Of a stretch of DNA of 35,156 bases, positions 1-8,795 are shown in pieces. Origin of the DNA: UBA11889 sp046582115 (GTDB lineage Bacteria; Pseudomonadota; Gammaproteobacteria; Pseudomonadales; Azotimanducaceae). The notes under the pieces are model-generated. The model ran no database searches, was not told the DNA's origin, and saw only the letters and a list, made by a program, of their open reading frames with translations. Every line of letters starts with the position of its first letter. Position 1 is the first letter of the stretch. A program made the position numbers and the translations under genes. The stretch is taken from contig JAYGFA010000095.1 in NCBI GenBank assembly GCA_046582115.1, positions 1 to 35,156 on the forward strand, read 5' to 3'.

Positions 1-815
1 AGCGTTCGCCGTGCGTGTTAACTCACGTATAGCTGACGCGATGATTCCGACCCCTATCAGCTGTAGTATCGTAAAGGCTACCCGACGCATATTTCCTTCA
101 TCCAACAGAGGCACGTGACGACGTGCCAGCCAGGTCCCGAAGGCAACCACGGGCAATTCGAGCGCTGTCAATTGCCATACGATCTCCGATAGACCCCCGC
201 CAATCCCAACCACGACCGTGCGCGTAGTGCTCGTTACGACGTACCGGGCCAGTAGAGTCGCTCGTACGGTTGCAACAGGAATGGGTTGGCGATATGCGAA
301 CCAACCGATCACCGGTCCTGACGCTGCGAACATGCTACCAACTAACCCACCTCCAGCGCCCACCACCACTGCTGCCTATACCGACGATGTATCAACAGCG
401 GTTTTGGACGCAATACCATCGACGCACTACCGCCAACGATGCAGACACCAAGGATCAAACAAAGAACGTTTGCGGCGTTTATCGAAAGCTGATGCAACAA
501 CCACACGCCAGCCCCGATCGCAGTCAATTGTCCGACCGAGAGACTTATCCACAGACGCCAATCGATATCTCTAGCACAGCCATAAATTGCGACGCCAACG
601 TTAACGAACGCGAGAAAACTATTCACCGCGGCTACGACCGACACGACAAAAACGTGCGCCGCAGCCACAATTGCCATGATAACGATACCTAACGCAAACC
701 CGGTGATGCCCTGAACATAACTGCCAAGGAACACCGCAGTGGAAAAAACCGAGACGGGCCATACTTCCACAACAACAGTGTATTCTGACGAACAACGGCA
801 TGTTGGGATTTCCAT
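1..815 (-). pseudogene. TauE/SafE (TSUP) family membrane transporter, frameshifted and cut by the left edge
   Basis: TSUP proteins are inner-membrane exporters or permeases for small anions such as sulfite or sulfoacetate. The first half reads from about 815 (or a GTG at 770) to a stop at 342-344 and has glycine-rich membrane helices, including the family-like stretch GSYVQGITGFALGIVIMA. Just before that stop the family-like reading moves to another frame, which continues GAGGGLVGSMFAASGPVIGW and stays open to base 1 with more hydrophobic helices. The switch lies between about 345 and 375, around a CACCACCAC run. The two halves together give roughly 240 residues, near full length for the family, so only a short C-terminus should lie beyond the edge. 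The 815 start overlaps the divergent neighbour's ATG; the GTG at 770 would not. It is either a true pseudogene or a sequence error. The substrate cannot be told. Confidence 0.8.
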
Positions 816-1587
816 GGATTTACAGCTCTCACGACGCCGCGTACTCGTAACGGGAAGTTATCGAGGGACCGGCATGGCGATGGCGAAACGGTTTCTTGAA
901 GAAGACTGCACTGTGGCCGTGCATGGGTTGAACGAGACGCAAGCTCGAGACGCCGTGGCTGAATTGGGAGGCGGCTATCCCGTGTTCGGAGATATCAGCC
1001 ACGATGAAGGTACAAACGCACTGATCGAGCAGCTCGAAGCAACACCCGAAATTCTTGTGAATAACTACGGTTTCGCGGAGTCCGGGCGTTGGGAAACTCT
1101 TAGTTCGAACGATTGGATCAATCTCTATCAAAAAAACGTACTCTCAGCCGAACGGCTCATCCAGGCATTTCTCCCCGAAATGAGGGGCATGGATAGGGCA
1201 CGTATCATCAATCTAGGCACCGTTGGTTCCAGCCGTCCTAATTCGATAAATCCTCACTATTACGCCGCCAAGGGAGCTCTAGCGACCATGACCATCAGCC
1301 TCGCGCAAGAGGTAGCCGGTACCAATATCCGGGTTAATCTGGTGTCACCCGGCGTGATTTTGACCCCCGAGGTGCGTGAGGCTTATATCAGCCGGGGCGT
1401 AGCCAACGGCTGGGGAAAAACGTGGGAAGAAATTGAGCCCCATGTTGCCGCCGACATTCCTATTAGGCGTATCGTCCGTCGCGACGAGGTCGCGGATCTA
1501 GTCTTGTTCCTCGCGAGCGCGAGAGCCGACGCGCTACACGGACAAAATATCCGCATTGACGGCGGTACCTTGGGCGTCGTGACATAG
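814..1587 (+). CDS. short-chain dehydrogenase/reductase (SDR), classical type
   Basis: This is a 257-residue cytosolic NAD(P)-dependent oxidoreductase with a Rossmann fold. Visible are the cofactor motif TGSYRGTG (residues 13-20), NNYG (83-86, the usual NNAG position), the active-site Tyr149 and Lys153, and a C-terminal IDGG typical of FabG-like SDRs. The position normally held by the catalytic serine, 13 residues before the tyrosine, is Thr136. I chose the ATG at 814 because the core begins there and GGGA lies a few bases upstream; an in-frame ATG at 739 would add 25 residues that do not look like SDR sequence. Its stop TAG shares a base with the GTG start of the next gene (TAGTG), so the two are translationally coupled. 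The substrate is unknown. Confidence 0.88.
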   Translation: MDLQLSRRRVLVTGSYRGTGMAMAKRFLEEDCTVAVHGLNETQARDAVAELGGGYPVFGDISHDEGTNALIEQLEATPEILVNNYGFAESGRWETLSSNDWINLYQKNVLSAERLIQAFLPEMRGMDRARIINLGTVGSSRPNSINPHYYAAKGALATMTISLAQEVAGTNIRVNLVSPGVILTPEVREAYISRGVANGWGKTWEEIEPHVAADIPIRRIVRRDEVADLVLFLASARADALHGQNIRIDGGTLGVVT

Positions 1588-2429
1588 TGCGTACGGCGGT
1601 TGTTACTGGAACGACACACGGCATCGGCACCATAACGGCCACACGCGTCGCTGCAGCCGGCTATCGATTGATTATGCTGGTCAGGGACGTACACCTGGCG
1701 GAAACATTGGCAACCACCATCACTGCTGCAACAGGCAACCACGCCATTGAGGTTGTACTTTGCGACCTTTCGTCGATCGCTTCTGTAAACGACGCGGTGG
1801 CAGAAGTTCTTCGGCGCACGAGCGTTATTCATCTACTCATCAACAACGCCGGCACCGTTATACGACGACGGACCACATCAGCCGATGGGATTGAATTGAC
1901 ATTCGCCACCAATCATCTGGGACCGTTCGTACTGACGACGGGTTTACGTACGCGTCTCGAAGTCGCCGATGCCAGTCGCGTGGTGAATGTTGCATCGGCC
2001 GTTTACCGGAATGGATCTCAAGACTTCGAAACGGTGCTTGAACCACATGGTGAGACTGGTCTCCGAGCCTATGCGACGTCGAAACTGGCGAACGTACTCT
2101 TTACCCTTGCATTGCACCGTCGGACTCGAGGAACTGGGATCACCGCCAACTGCCTACACCCAGGCGTCGTGGCGACCAACTTGGCTGGTGACAATCGGTT
2201 ACTTCGTTTGGGTATGAAGCTCGGTCGTACTCTCGGCATCATGCGTTCGCCGGAACAGGGTGCCGAAAATACGATTCAATTGGCGCTGAGTGTAGAATGC
2301 GCCACAGCGAGCGGCGGCTATTATGACGAAAATATGCGTCGTACGGTCCTGAGCGCAACTGCTCTAAACGAAGAAGTGCAAGACCGACTTTGGCGTTTTT
2401 CCGAACAGCTTGCGACGAGATCGGCATGA
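1587..2429 (+). CDS. SDR oxidoreductase, retinol dehydrogenase/WWOX-like
   Basis: This is a 280-residue NAD(P)-dependent oxidoreductase of the SDR superfamily. It shows TGTTHGIG (residues 7-14), NNAG (86-89), Ser137 in the VASAVY segment, and the Tyr162/Lys166 pair in AYATSKLANV. The segment with VASAVY followed by a DFE, and the LANVLFTL after the tyrosine, is the style of the retinol dehydrogenase/protochlorophyllide-reductase-like group rather than FabG. It starts with GTG directly on the stop of the previous SDR, and its TGA overlaps the ATG of the next gene (ATGA), so it is the middle gene of a three-gene operon. Having two different SDRs side by side suggests consecutive redox steps, but nothing shows the substrate. 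Confidence 0.88.
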   Translation: MRTAVVTGTTHGIGTITATRVAAAGYRLIMLVRDVHLAETLATTITAATGNHAIEVVLCDLSSIASVNDAVAEVLRRTSVIHLLINNAGTVIRRRTTSADGIELTFATNHLGPFVLTTGLRTRLEVADASRVVNVASAVYRNGSQDFETVLEPHGETGLRAYATSKLANVLFTLALHRRTRGTGITANCLHPGVVATNLAGDNRLLRLGMKLGRTLGIMRSPEQGAENTIQLALSVECATASGGYYDENMRRTVLSATALNEEVQDRLWRFSEQLATRSA

Positions 2430-2920
2430 GCGAGACCAACAACGACCTCTACACTGAGGTTATCGGCCCGAGAAACACAAACTACTACCTCACCTATTTC
2501 AAACGTGCTGATGCCCGGGGTTACGCTCCGATTTCCTGGCACTGGCCCGTCGTATTCGCGGACGTTTTCTGGTTCCTGTACCGCAAACAATACCGTTGGG
2601 CCGCCATCGTCACACTCGTCTCACTGTTAATTCTCGTGGTCGCCGGCCAAATCAGCCGGATGGGTTATCCAGAGCTTGGCGTCACTGTCCAGTTGGTTCT
2701 GTTGGCCGTATTTAAGCTTGTCTACGTTCCATTACGGGCCAACGCGCTCTACTACAACTGGGTACAACATCGAATCCGATTGGTTCAGACGGCGCTACCG
2801 GGAAATTCGACGGAACAAAAATCGATGCTTGCGAAGCTCGGCGGCACGAGCTTCACAACACCGTTAATGATTGTCGCTTTGCTGTTTCTAGTGGCAGGTC
2901 TGCTACCAACTCAAGGTTAA
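2426..2920 (+). CDS. DUF2628-type small membrane protein
   Basis: The product has 164 residues. A polar N-terminal stretch of about 45 residues is followed by WHWPVVFADVFWFLYRKQYR and then hydrophobic segments around residues 60-80, 88-105 and 143-160. An aromatic-rich WxxFxxxxFWFLYRK entry before membrane helices is what I associate with DUF2628 (PF10947), a family of unknown function. The ATG at 2426 overlaps the TGA of the upstream SDR, so it is the last gene of that operon. An in-frame ATG at 2390 would lie inside the SDR and is less likely. The role is unknown; the context suggests only that it is made together with the two dehydrogenases. Confidence 0.75.
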   Translation: MSETNNDLYTEVIGPRNTNYYLTYFKRADARGYAPISWHWPVVFADVFWFLYRKQYRWAAIVTLVSLLILVVAGQISRMGYPELGVTVQLVLLAVFKLVYVPLRANALYYNWVQHRIRLVQTALPGNSTEQKSMLAKLGGTSFTTPLMIVALLFLVAGLLPTQG

Positions 2921-2934
2921 TCGCGCGTCGTAAA

Positions 2935-2969
2935 CGCATGATGATGCGCAACGAGTTGTTCCGTACAAC
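2935..2969. terminator. two small hairpins between converging genes, possible weak terminator
   Basis: The 53-base gap between the DUF2628 gene (plus) and the hydroxyacid dehydrogenase (minus) holds two short inverted repeats. CGCAT-GATG-ATGCG lies at 2935-2948 and GTTGT-TCCGT-ACAAC at 2955-2969. Each stem has only 5 base pairs and neither is followed by a clear T run on either strand. The position fits a bidirectional terminator, but the structure is weak. Confidence 0.2.
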
Positions 2970-2973
2970 GAAC

Positions 2974-3972
2974 CTAGCGAGCCGCGAGAATACCTTCGTT
3001 GACGCAGTTTTGGAGTCTGCCATCGCGTAAGTATCGCGCCGCGGTTCGTGCCGAAAAAGCACGAATATCGCGAACACTTTCGCGCGTAAAAAACGCGGAG
3101 TGGGGTGTCACTACGAGTCTGTGCCGAATCCAGTCTTCGTTATTCCGCCATGCTGCGATCAAAGGACGGTCCAGTTTAGCCGGTTCTTCCGGAAGAACAT
3201 CAAGCCCTGCAGCAAGTACCACATCGTCTTTCATCGCGTCATGCAGTGCATCAATGTCAATGATGGGACCCCGCGCCGTATTCACGATAATGATTCCTTT
3301 TTTTGCATGCGCGAGGGCGTCTGCGTCAATGAGGTGCTTCGTCTCATCGTTCAGCGGGGCATGTACACTCACGATGTCTGACTCGGCCAGAAGTTCCAGC
3401 AACGAATCGGATCGATGAATACCGAGCGCCAGTTCCGAGCCGTTAGGTTTGTAGGGATCGTGAAAAGTGACGTCCATTTCGAATGCCTTGGCGCGCATCG
3501 CGGCCGCAGTCCCAATACGACCCAGCCCAACAATACCCAACGTGCAATCGGCCATGCGTTTACCAAACGGATTCAACGCTGGGCGCCAGTTGGCAATGGG
3601 GTCAGCTCGTAGCGATTCGTCATGAAAGGCGATGCTTTTGGTTATCGTCAGCATCAAAGCGATGGCGTGATCGGCGACCTCTAGGGTACCGTAGTCGGGC
3701 GTATTGCTGACCGCGATACCGCGACTACCAAACGCTTCTAGATCGACGTCATCAAAGCCTACGGCCGGTTTGACGAAAATGCGGCACTTGTCGAGCATGT
3801 CCATCACGTCAGGAGGCACTTGCCCACCGACAATACCATCGCAGTTGCGCCACTGCTCCTCCGTAACGGTGTCAAAGCCACGGCAAAACTCGCCCGCCAC
3901 CCCTTCTCCCAGCGCCTCGATTTCGATCTGGTTGTCGCGACCGGTTCGCGGAAAAAGTACTCGAATTGTCAT
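2974..3972 (-). CDS. D-isomer-specific 2-hydroxyacid dehydrogenase, CtBP-like
   Basis: This is a 332-residue NAD(P)-dependent dehydrogenase that would interconvert a D-2-hydroxyacid and a 2-oxoacid. The cofactor motif GLGRIG is at residues 149-154. The catalytic trio is visible as Arg234 (NTARGP), Glu263 (LPEEP) and His291 (TPHSAFF). The long insert before the histidine (RPLIAAWRNNEDWIR) and the SAFFTRESVRDIR ending are typical of the bacterial C-terminal-binding-protein-like branch rather than SerA, and there is no ACT domain. A GGAG lies about 8 bases before the ATG at 3970-3972. It follows nuoN on the same strand by 49 bases, so read-through from the nuo operon is possible. The substrate is not evident. 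Confidence 0.9.
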   Translation of the reverse strand: MTIRVLFPRTGRDNQIEIEALGEGVAGEFCRGFDTVTEEQWRNCDGIVGGQVPPDVMDMLDKCRIFVKPAVGFDDVDLEAFGSRGIAVSNTPDYGTLEVADHAIALMLTITKSIAFHDESLRADPIANWRPALNPFGKRMADCTLGIVGLGRIGTAAAMRAKAFEMDVTFHDPYKPNGSELALGIHRSDSLLELLAESDIVSVHAPLNDETKHLIDADALAHAKKGIIIVNTARGPIIDIDALHDAMKDDVVLAAGLDVLPEEPAKLDRPLIAAWRNNEDWIRHRLVVTPHSAFFTRESVRDIRAFSARTAARYLRDGRLQNCVNEGILAAR

Positions 3973-4021
3973 GTGGTTGTCTCCATCAAACCGTTGCAGC
4001 TTCCGGGGAGTCTAGCCGCGA

Positions 4022-5476
4022 TCACGCCCCGAACGCGCCAATGAGGCTGCGCACTAACTCAATCAGTGGCGTCGGATAGACACCAAAGAGAATCACCGCC
4101 ACACCTAATACCCCTGCCGTAACGAGGGTTTCCATGGGCACAGCGCTAGTTCTCGCCAAACTGTCGGTGGATTCGCTTTGTGTCATGGTAAATACAATCC
4201 GCAGGTAATAGTAAATGCCGATCGCACTGCCAATGACGAGTGCCCAAAGGAGAACCCACAACGCGCCCTGGATGCCCGCTGCAAAAAGGTAAAACTTGGC
4301 AATAAAGCCCATAGTTAATGGAATACCCGCCAAAGAAAGAGCCGCCGTCGTCAACACTGCCGCGAGCACTGGGTGGCGCCAAAATAAGCCCCGGTAGTCG
4401 GCTAACTGCTCAGTATCCTGGCCACTCCCCGTAATCGAAAGGGCGCTAATCACACCGAACGCTGCCAAGGTCATAAGGAAGTACCCAGCCATATATACCA
4501 TCGTCGTCTCACGAGCGATCTCAGGATCATCCAACGCGGCGACCACCAGCAGAGCAATTAGTAAATAGCCAATGTGAGCGATCGACGAGAAGGCTAAAAT
4601 CCGTTTGATGTTTTTCTCCAACAGCGCCAAAAGATTACCCACGACCATCGACCCCACGGCGATGACAGAAATTCCAAGTACAATGGATGCGTTCGATAGT
4701 ACATCCGACATCACGATGTAACGCAGTAGCGCAGCGAACACCGCCCCTTTGGACACCGTGGAGACAAACCCTGTCACGGGCGCGGGCGCCCCTTGATAAA
4801 CGTCGGGGGTCCACATATGAAAAGGCACCAGGGACAACTTGAACGCTAGTCCAACAATCAGCATCCCCTGCCCCAACCAGTAGTAGCTCTCGCCTTGGTT
4901 ATCAACTGGTTGTCCCAGTGCGCTGAAACTTAGCGAACCGGAGGCCGCATAGATGAGGGCCATACCAAACAACATCGTGGTCGAGGCAACCCCGGATAGC
5001 ACCAGGTATTTCGCGGCAGCCTCGAGTGGAAGTCTGCCCTCTTGGGGATAGCAGATCATGGCGTACAACGAAATCGAGAGAATCTCGAGTCCCAAAATCA
5101 ACGTCGCAAAATGGATAGCCACTGCCATAACCATCGCGCCCAGGGTGGCCGTTAGAATGAGCAGGTAGAACTCTTCGCAACTCGCCGCTCGATGGTCGAG
5201 ATACCGGAACGAGATCAATACGGTGACGATGGCGGCGAGCAGAAAAAGTCCGCTAAAGAACTGGCCGTAGCCGTCCACGCGGATTAGTCCAAATATCTCC
5301 TGGCTACCCACAGCAAGCGACTGCGGGATCAGGGCGCCAGCAATGACTAAAATCAGGACCGTCGACGTCATCGCCAGTGCATGACTGCGGCGGAACGCAA
5401 CCACGAGCAATAACACCATAAGACCCGCTGCCAGCACCAGGTACGGCATCACGGAGCTAATCCATGCATGACTCAT
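4022..5476 (-). CDS. nuoN: NADH-quinone oxidoreductase subunit N
   Basis: This antiporter-like membrane subunit of complex I has 484 residues, close to the E. coli protein. It is one of three large subunits thought to carry a proton channel. Conserved charged helix residues are visible in LILGLEILSISLYAM (glutamate) and in the VPFHMWTPDVYQGAPAPVTG segment, followed by a lysine in TVSKGAVFAAL. I chose the ATG at 5474-5476 because it overlaps the nuoM stop (ATGA) and leads straight into the first hydrophobic helix; an ATG at 5549-5551 would lie inside nuoM. It is the last gene of the nuo operon. No strong terminator follows. Confidence 0.95.
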   Translation of the reverse strand: MSHAWISSVMPYLVLAAGLMVLLLVVAFRRSHALAMTSTVLILVIAGALIPQSLAVGSQEIFGLIRVDGYGQFFSGLFLLAAIVTVLISFRYLDHRAASCEEFYLLILTATLGAMVMAVAIHFATLILGLEILSISLYAMICYPQEGRLPLEAAAKYLVLSGVASTTMLFGMALIYAASGSLSFSALGQPVDNQGESYYWLGQGMLIVGLAFKLSLVPFHMWTPDVYQGAPAPVTGFVSTVSKGAVFAALLRYIVMSDVLSNASIVLGISVIAVGSMVVGNLLALLEKNIKRILAFSSIAHIGYLLIALLVVAALDDPEIARETTMVYMAGYFLMTLAAFGVISALSITGSGQDTEQLADYRGLFWRHPVLAAVLTTAALSLAGIPLTMGFIAKFYLFAAGIQGALWVLLWALVIGSAIGIYYYLRIVFTMTQSESTDSLARTSAVPMETLVTAGVLGVAVILFGVYPTPLIELVRSLIGAFGA

Positions 5477-6936
5477 AGTCCAACCACCCCTAGTGACGCG
5501 ATAACGGGTGCAGATAAATTGAGCACGGGTTGAGGATATACGCCCAGCCATACCAACCCGACCATCATCAAGATCATGACGGTCATTTCACGAGCGCCGA
5601 AGTCCTCGATCTCGCCAACATCGGGATTAGGGACGCCTTGAAACGCTCTTTGCATCAGCGATAAACCGTAAACAGCTGCTACGACAATGCCGATGGCTGC
5701 GGCGATGGTCATCGGTACGTGGGCTTGGAACGCTCCAAGCAGGGCAAGGAATTCACCGACGAAATTTCCCAACCCCGGCATTCCGACGGAGGCAATAACA
5801 AAAAACAGCGTCATCGCACCCATCCGCGGCGCACGCACCCAGAGCCCTCCCATCTTCGACATTTCGCGCGAGTGCAAGCGTTGCTGCAGCGCACCCGCCA
5901 TCATGAACAACGCGGCGGTGGAGAAGCCGTGAGCGATCATGGTCACCACCGCGCCCTGCATGGCAATTTCGTTGAACGCGTACACACCGAGCAAAACGAA
6001 TCCCATGTGCGCGACCGAGCTATACGCGACCAGGCGTTTGAAATCGCTTTGGCTGTACGCCATGTACCCGCCATAAAGGATGCTTAGAACGCCCAGCAGC
6101 ATGCCTGCCGTTGCAAAATCTTGCGACGCTTCAGGAAAAAGTCCCACGGCAAATCGAATCACGCCGTAACCGCCGGTCTTCAACAGGATGCCAGCGAGAA
6201 TCACGGAGCCCGCGGTCGGCGCCTGGGTGTGGGCGTCAGGCAGCCAGGTATGGAAGGGCACACTCGGAAGCTTAGTAATAAACGCAACGAAAAATCCCAA
6301 CATCAGCCACCAAGCAACGCCTGGATCCAAGGAGGCATTCCGAAGTTCAAAATAGTTGAACGTAATGACCCCGGTAGCTTCGTAGTTAAAGTACACCAAC
6401 GACAAAATCGCGAACAGCATCAACAGGCCACTGATCTGGGTGAACAGAAAAAACTTGGTCGCCGCGTAGGCGCGATGCTCGTGTCCCCATATAGCGATCA
6501 GGAAATACATGGGAATGAGCATCACTTCCCAGAAAAAGAAGAAAAGGAATAGGTCGAACGCACAGAATACGCCCACCACGCCGGCCATCACCCACAGGAT
6601 GTTGAACTGGAAAAATCCGCGTTTCTCGCTGATCTCCGACCACGATGAAACGACCGCGACGATGCCAAGAAAAGCTGTAAGGACGACCAGCATGAGCGAT
6701 AGTCCATCAAGAACCAGGTAGACCTGGATGCCAAACCGCGGGATCCACGGCAACACCTGCTTCGCGTATTCCTCGGTCCCCGATCCTGCACCCAACCACA
6801 CACTGGTCGTATAAATAAGCGCGACCATAAAAGCGATCAACGAAACCCAACGAGGCGCGTGTTGGTGAATACGTTCAGAGACCGCGGCGACCACGCCGGC
6901 GGCAAGCAGTCCCATTATGAGGGCGAGGATGTTCAA
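5473..6936 (-). CDS. nuoM: NADH-quinone oxidoreductase subunit M (TTG start)
   Basis: This is an antiporter-like proton-pumping subunit of complex I, 487 residues. It carries LPWIPRFGIQVYLVLDGLSL, the helix glutamate in FFFFWEVMLIPMYFLIAIWG, and KLPSVPFHTWLPDAHTQAPT followed by LLKTGGYG. I place the start at the TTG at 6934-6936, which overlaps the nuoL TGA. A GGGAGGT Shine-Dalgarno sequence sits 6 bases upstream (6943-6949), and the resulting N-terminus (LNILALIMGLLAAG) lines up with E. coli NuoM. The next in-frame ATG, at 6913-6915, would cut into the first helix; an ATG at 6994-6996 lies inside nuoL. Confidence 0.93.
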   Translation of the reverse strand: MNILALIMGLLAAGVVAAVSERIHQHAPRWVSLIAFMVALIYTTSVWLGAGSGTEEYAKQVLPWIPRFGIQVYLVLDGLSLMLVVLTAFLGIVAVVSSWSEISEKRGFFQFNILWVMAGVVGVFCAFDLFLFFFFWEVMLIPMYFLIAIWGHEHRAYAATKFFLFTQISGLLMLFAILSLVYFNYEATGVITFNYFELRNASLDPGVAWWLMLGFFVAFITKLPSVPFHTWLPDAHTQAPTAGSVILAGILLKTGGYGVIRFAVGLFPEASQDFATAGMLLGVLSILYGGYMAYSQSDFKRLVAYSSVAHMGFVLLGVYAFNEIAMQGAVVTMIAHGFSTAALFMMAGALQQRLHSREMSKMGGLWVRAPRMGAMTLFFVIASVGMPGLGNFVGEFLALLGAFQAHVPMTIAAAIGIVVAAVYGLSLMQRAFQGVPNPDVGEIEDFGAREMTVMILMMVGLVWLGVYPQPVLNLSAPVIASLGVVGL

Positions 6937-8795
6937 CCCAGCACCTCCCACATCACAACCACGAAAACAAATGCCAAGCCCAGAGTCATGTTCCACGCAT
7001 ACCAGCGAAGGCGACCATTTTGGATGACGGCCAGTACGTGGTGTACGCCGCGCGCGATGCTAGCGGCCAACTTAAACACCAGATCGACGAAATCGTTCTT
7101 GTTCATGCGCGCGAGAGCGACGAAAGGGGCAACAACAACCCGATCGTATAGCCAGTCAAACCCCCAACCGCTATACCAAAACTGTCTTACATTCTCGGCG
7201 AACTCTGTCCCGAGGAGTTGCTTCCCGCCGCCTCGCGCAGACCCAAACACAAACCAGCCAGTAAGAATCCCCAACAGCGGCATCGCCATCGTAACCAGTG
7301 CGATCGGAGAGAAGTGGTCATGTGTCGTGATGCCACCGTCTGGGAGCACACCCGATACAATGCCCAACCCGAACCAACCGCCACCCAGTGCGAGACCGCA
7401 CAGAATGATGAGCGGTAAGTTCATGGTCCATCCCGATGAATCCCGGGCATCGGTTTTCGTCCTACCGAAAAAAGTCAGAACAATCATCCGCGTCGTGTAT
7501 AGCGCGGTCATGAACGCAGCAATGGCTGCACCGCCCCAAAAGACCATCCCAGCGGCAGGGTTATCGGCCGCTGTCAACATGATGGCATCCTTACTGAAGA
7601 AACCCGACGTCAACGGCAACGCAGCAAGCGCAACAGAACCCACCAACATACTCACGAACGGAATCGGCAGTTTCCGCCAGAGCCCACCCATCTTGAACAT
7701 GTCCCGTTCGTGATTCAGCGCAAGGATCACGGAACCACTGGCAAGGAACAGAAGGGCTTTAAAGAATGCATGGGTCATCAAATGAAAAATGGCCGCCGAC
7801 CAGGCACCCACACCAAGGGCCATGATCATGTATCCGATCTGACTCATGGTCGAAAATGCGAGCACCCGTTTGATGTCGGTCTGTACAAGCGCCGTGAATG
7901 ACGCAATGAACAAAGTGACCAGTCCCGTGCAGGCAACCCAAAACTGCGCTTCGGGGGAAATAAGGTAAATATCGTGCATCCGGGCGATCAGGTAGACGCC
8001 CGCGGTGACCATGGTGGCGGCATGAATGAGCGCGGACACCGGGGTCGGTCCCGCCATCGCGTCGGGAAGCCAGGTTTGCAACGGCACTTGCGCCGATTTC
8101 CCCATCGCGCCACCCAGGAACAGAAGACCAATCACCGTGGCCATGGTCGAGCCCTCGGGCCAGACGGTACTCGCCGCCGCCAGCGACGCCTGGATTTCCG
8201 TGGTGCCAAGCTCTCGAAACAACAGGAACAGTCCGAGCGCCAGGAAGGTGTCGCCCACGCGGGTAACGACAAACGCTTTTCGCGCGGCGTAGCCGTTGTT
8301 TGGATCTCGATGGTAAAAGCCGATCAACAGATAGCTACACAAACCAACGCCTTCCCATCCCAGAAAAAGCACCACTAGGTTGTCGCCGAGGACGAGCATC
8401 AGCATCGCGAACACAAATAAATTCATGTACGCAAAGAATCGGCCGAATCCCTCGGGTTCCTCATGGTCATCCCACATGTAGCCGGTGGCGTAGACGTGGA
8501 TCAAAAAGCCAACACCGGTGATGACACCCGTCATTACAAGCGCTAGCCCATCCAGATACAGCCGTATCTCAGGAGCGAACCCGCCGACTCGCATCCATGT
8601 CCATAACAGTTGCGACTGGGGCTCGGCACCACCTTCCACAAACGCTTTCCCCACCACCAGGGCAACGACTGCCGCGAGTCCAATGGAACCTGCGCCGACG
8701 ATGGCGACCACCGTTTTCGGCAGTTTGCCTTGGGTCACAAATAAGACCAGAAAGCCCAACAACGGGAAACTCGGTATTAGCCAAAGCACGTCCAT
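6933..8795 (-). CDS. nuoL: NADH-quinone oxidoreductase subunit L
   Basis: This is the distal antiporter-like subunit of complex I, 620 residues, about the E. coli length. It shows FLGWEGVGLCSYLLIGFY (channel glutamate), GKSAQVPLQTWLPDAMAGPT, HAATMVTAGVYLIAR and QTDIKRVLAFSTMSQIGYM, all hallmarks of the family. After about residue 500 the predicted long lateral amphipathic helix is followed by a last membrane helix near LRWYAWNMTLGLAFVFVVVM, as expected for NuoL and not for NuoM or NuoN. The ATG at 8793-8795 overlaps the nuoK stop by one base (TGATG). Confidence 0.96.
   Translation of the reverse strand: MDVLWLIPSFPLLGFLVLFVTQGKLPKTVVAIVGAGSIGLAAVVALVVGKAFVEGGAEPQSQLLWTWMRVGGFAPEIRLYLDGLALVMTGVITGVGFLIHVYATGYMWDDHEEPEGFGRFFAYMNLFVFAMLMLVLGDNLVVLFLGWEGVGLCSYLLIGFYHRDPNNGYAARKAFVVTRVGDTFLALGLFLLFRELGTTEIQASLAAASTVWPEGSTMATVIGLLFLGGAMGKSAQVPLQTWLPDAMAGPTPVSALIHAATMVTAGVYLIARMHDIYLISPEAQFWVACTGLVTLFIASFTALVQTDIKRVLAFSTMSQIGYMIMALGVGAWSAAIFHLMTHAFFKALLFLASGSVILALNHERDMFKMGGLWRKLPIPFVSMLVGSVALAALPLTSGFFSKDAIMLTAADNPAAGMVFWGGAAIAAFMTALYTTRMIVLTFFGRTKTDARDSSGWTMNLPLIILCGLALGGGWFGLGIVSGVLPDGGITTHDHFSPIALVTMAMPLLGILTGWFVFGSARGGGKQLLGTEFAENVRQFWYSGWGFDWLYDRVVVAPFVALARMNKNDFVDLVFKLAASIARGVHHVLAVIQNGRLRWYAWNMTLGLAFVFVVVMWEVLG
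6943..6949 (-). promoter_or_regulatory. Shine-Dalgarno site that decides the TTG start of nuoM
   Basis: On the minus strand GGGAGGT lies inside the last codons of nuoL, with 6 bases between it and the TTG at 6936. This is one of the strongest ribosome-binding sites in the operon. It supports a TTG start coupled to the end of nuoL rather than the downstream ATG. Confidence 0.65.

Noticed and set aside
98..304. 68-codon minus-strand ORF at the left edge
   Set aside because: The TSUP sequence occupies a different frame over the same bases, so this is an overlap artefact.
6859..7713. 284-codon plus-strand ORF opposite nuoM/nuoL
   Set aside because: It is antisense to well-conserved complex I sequence and its protein is low-complexity and Pro/Ser/Arg-rich with no family look.
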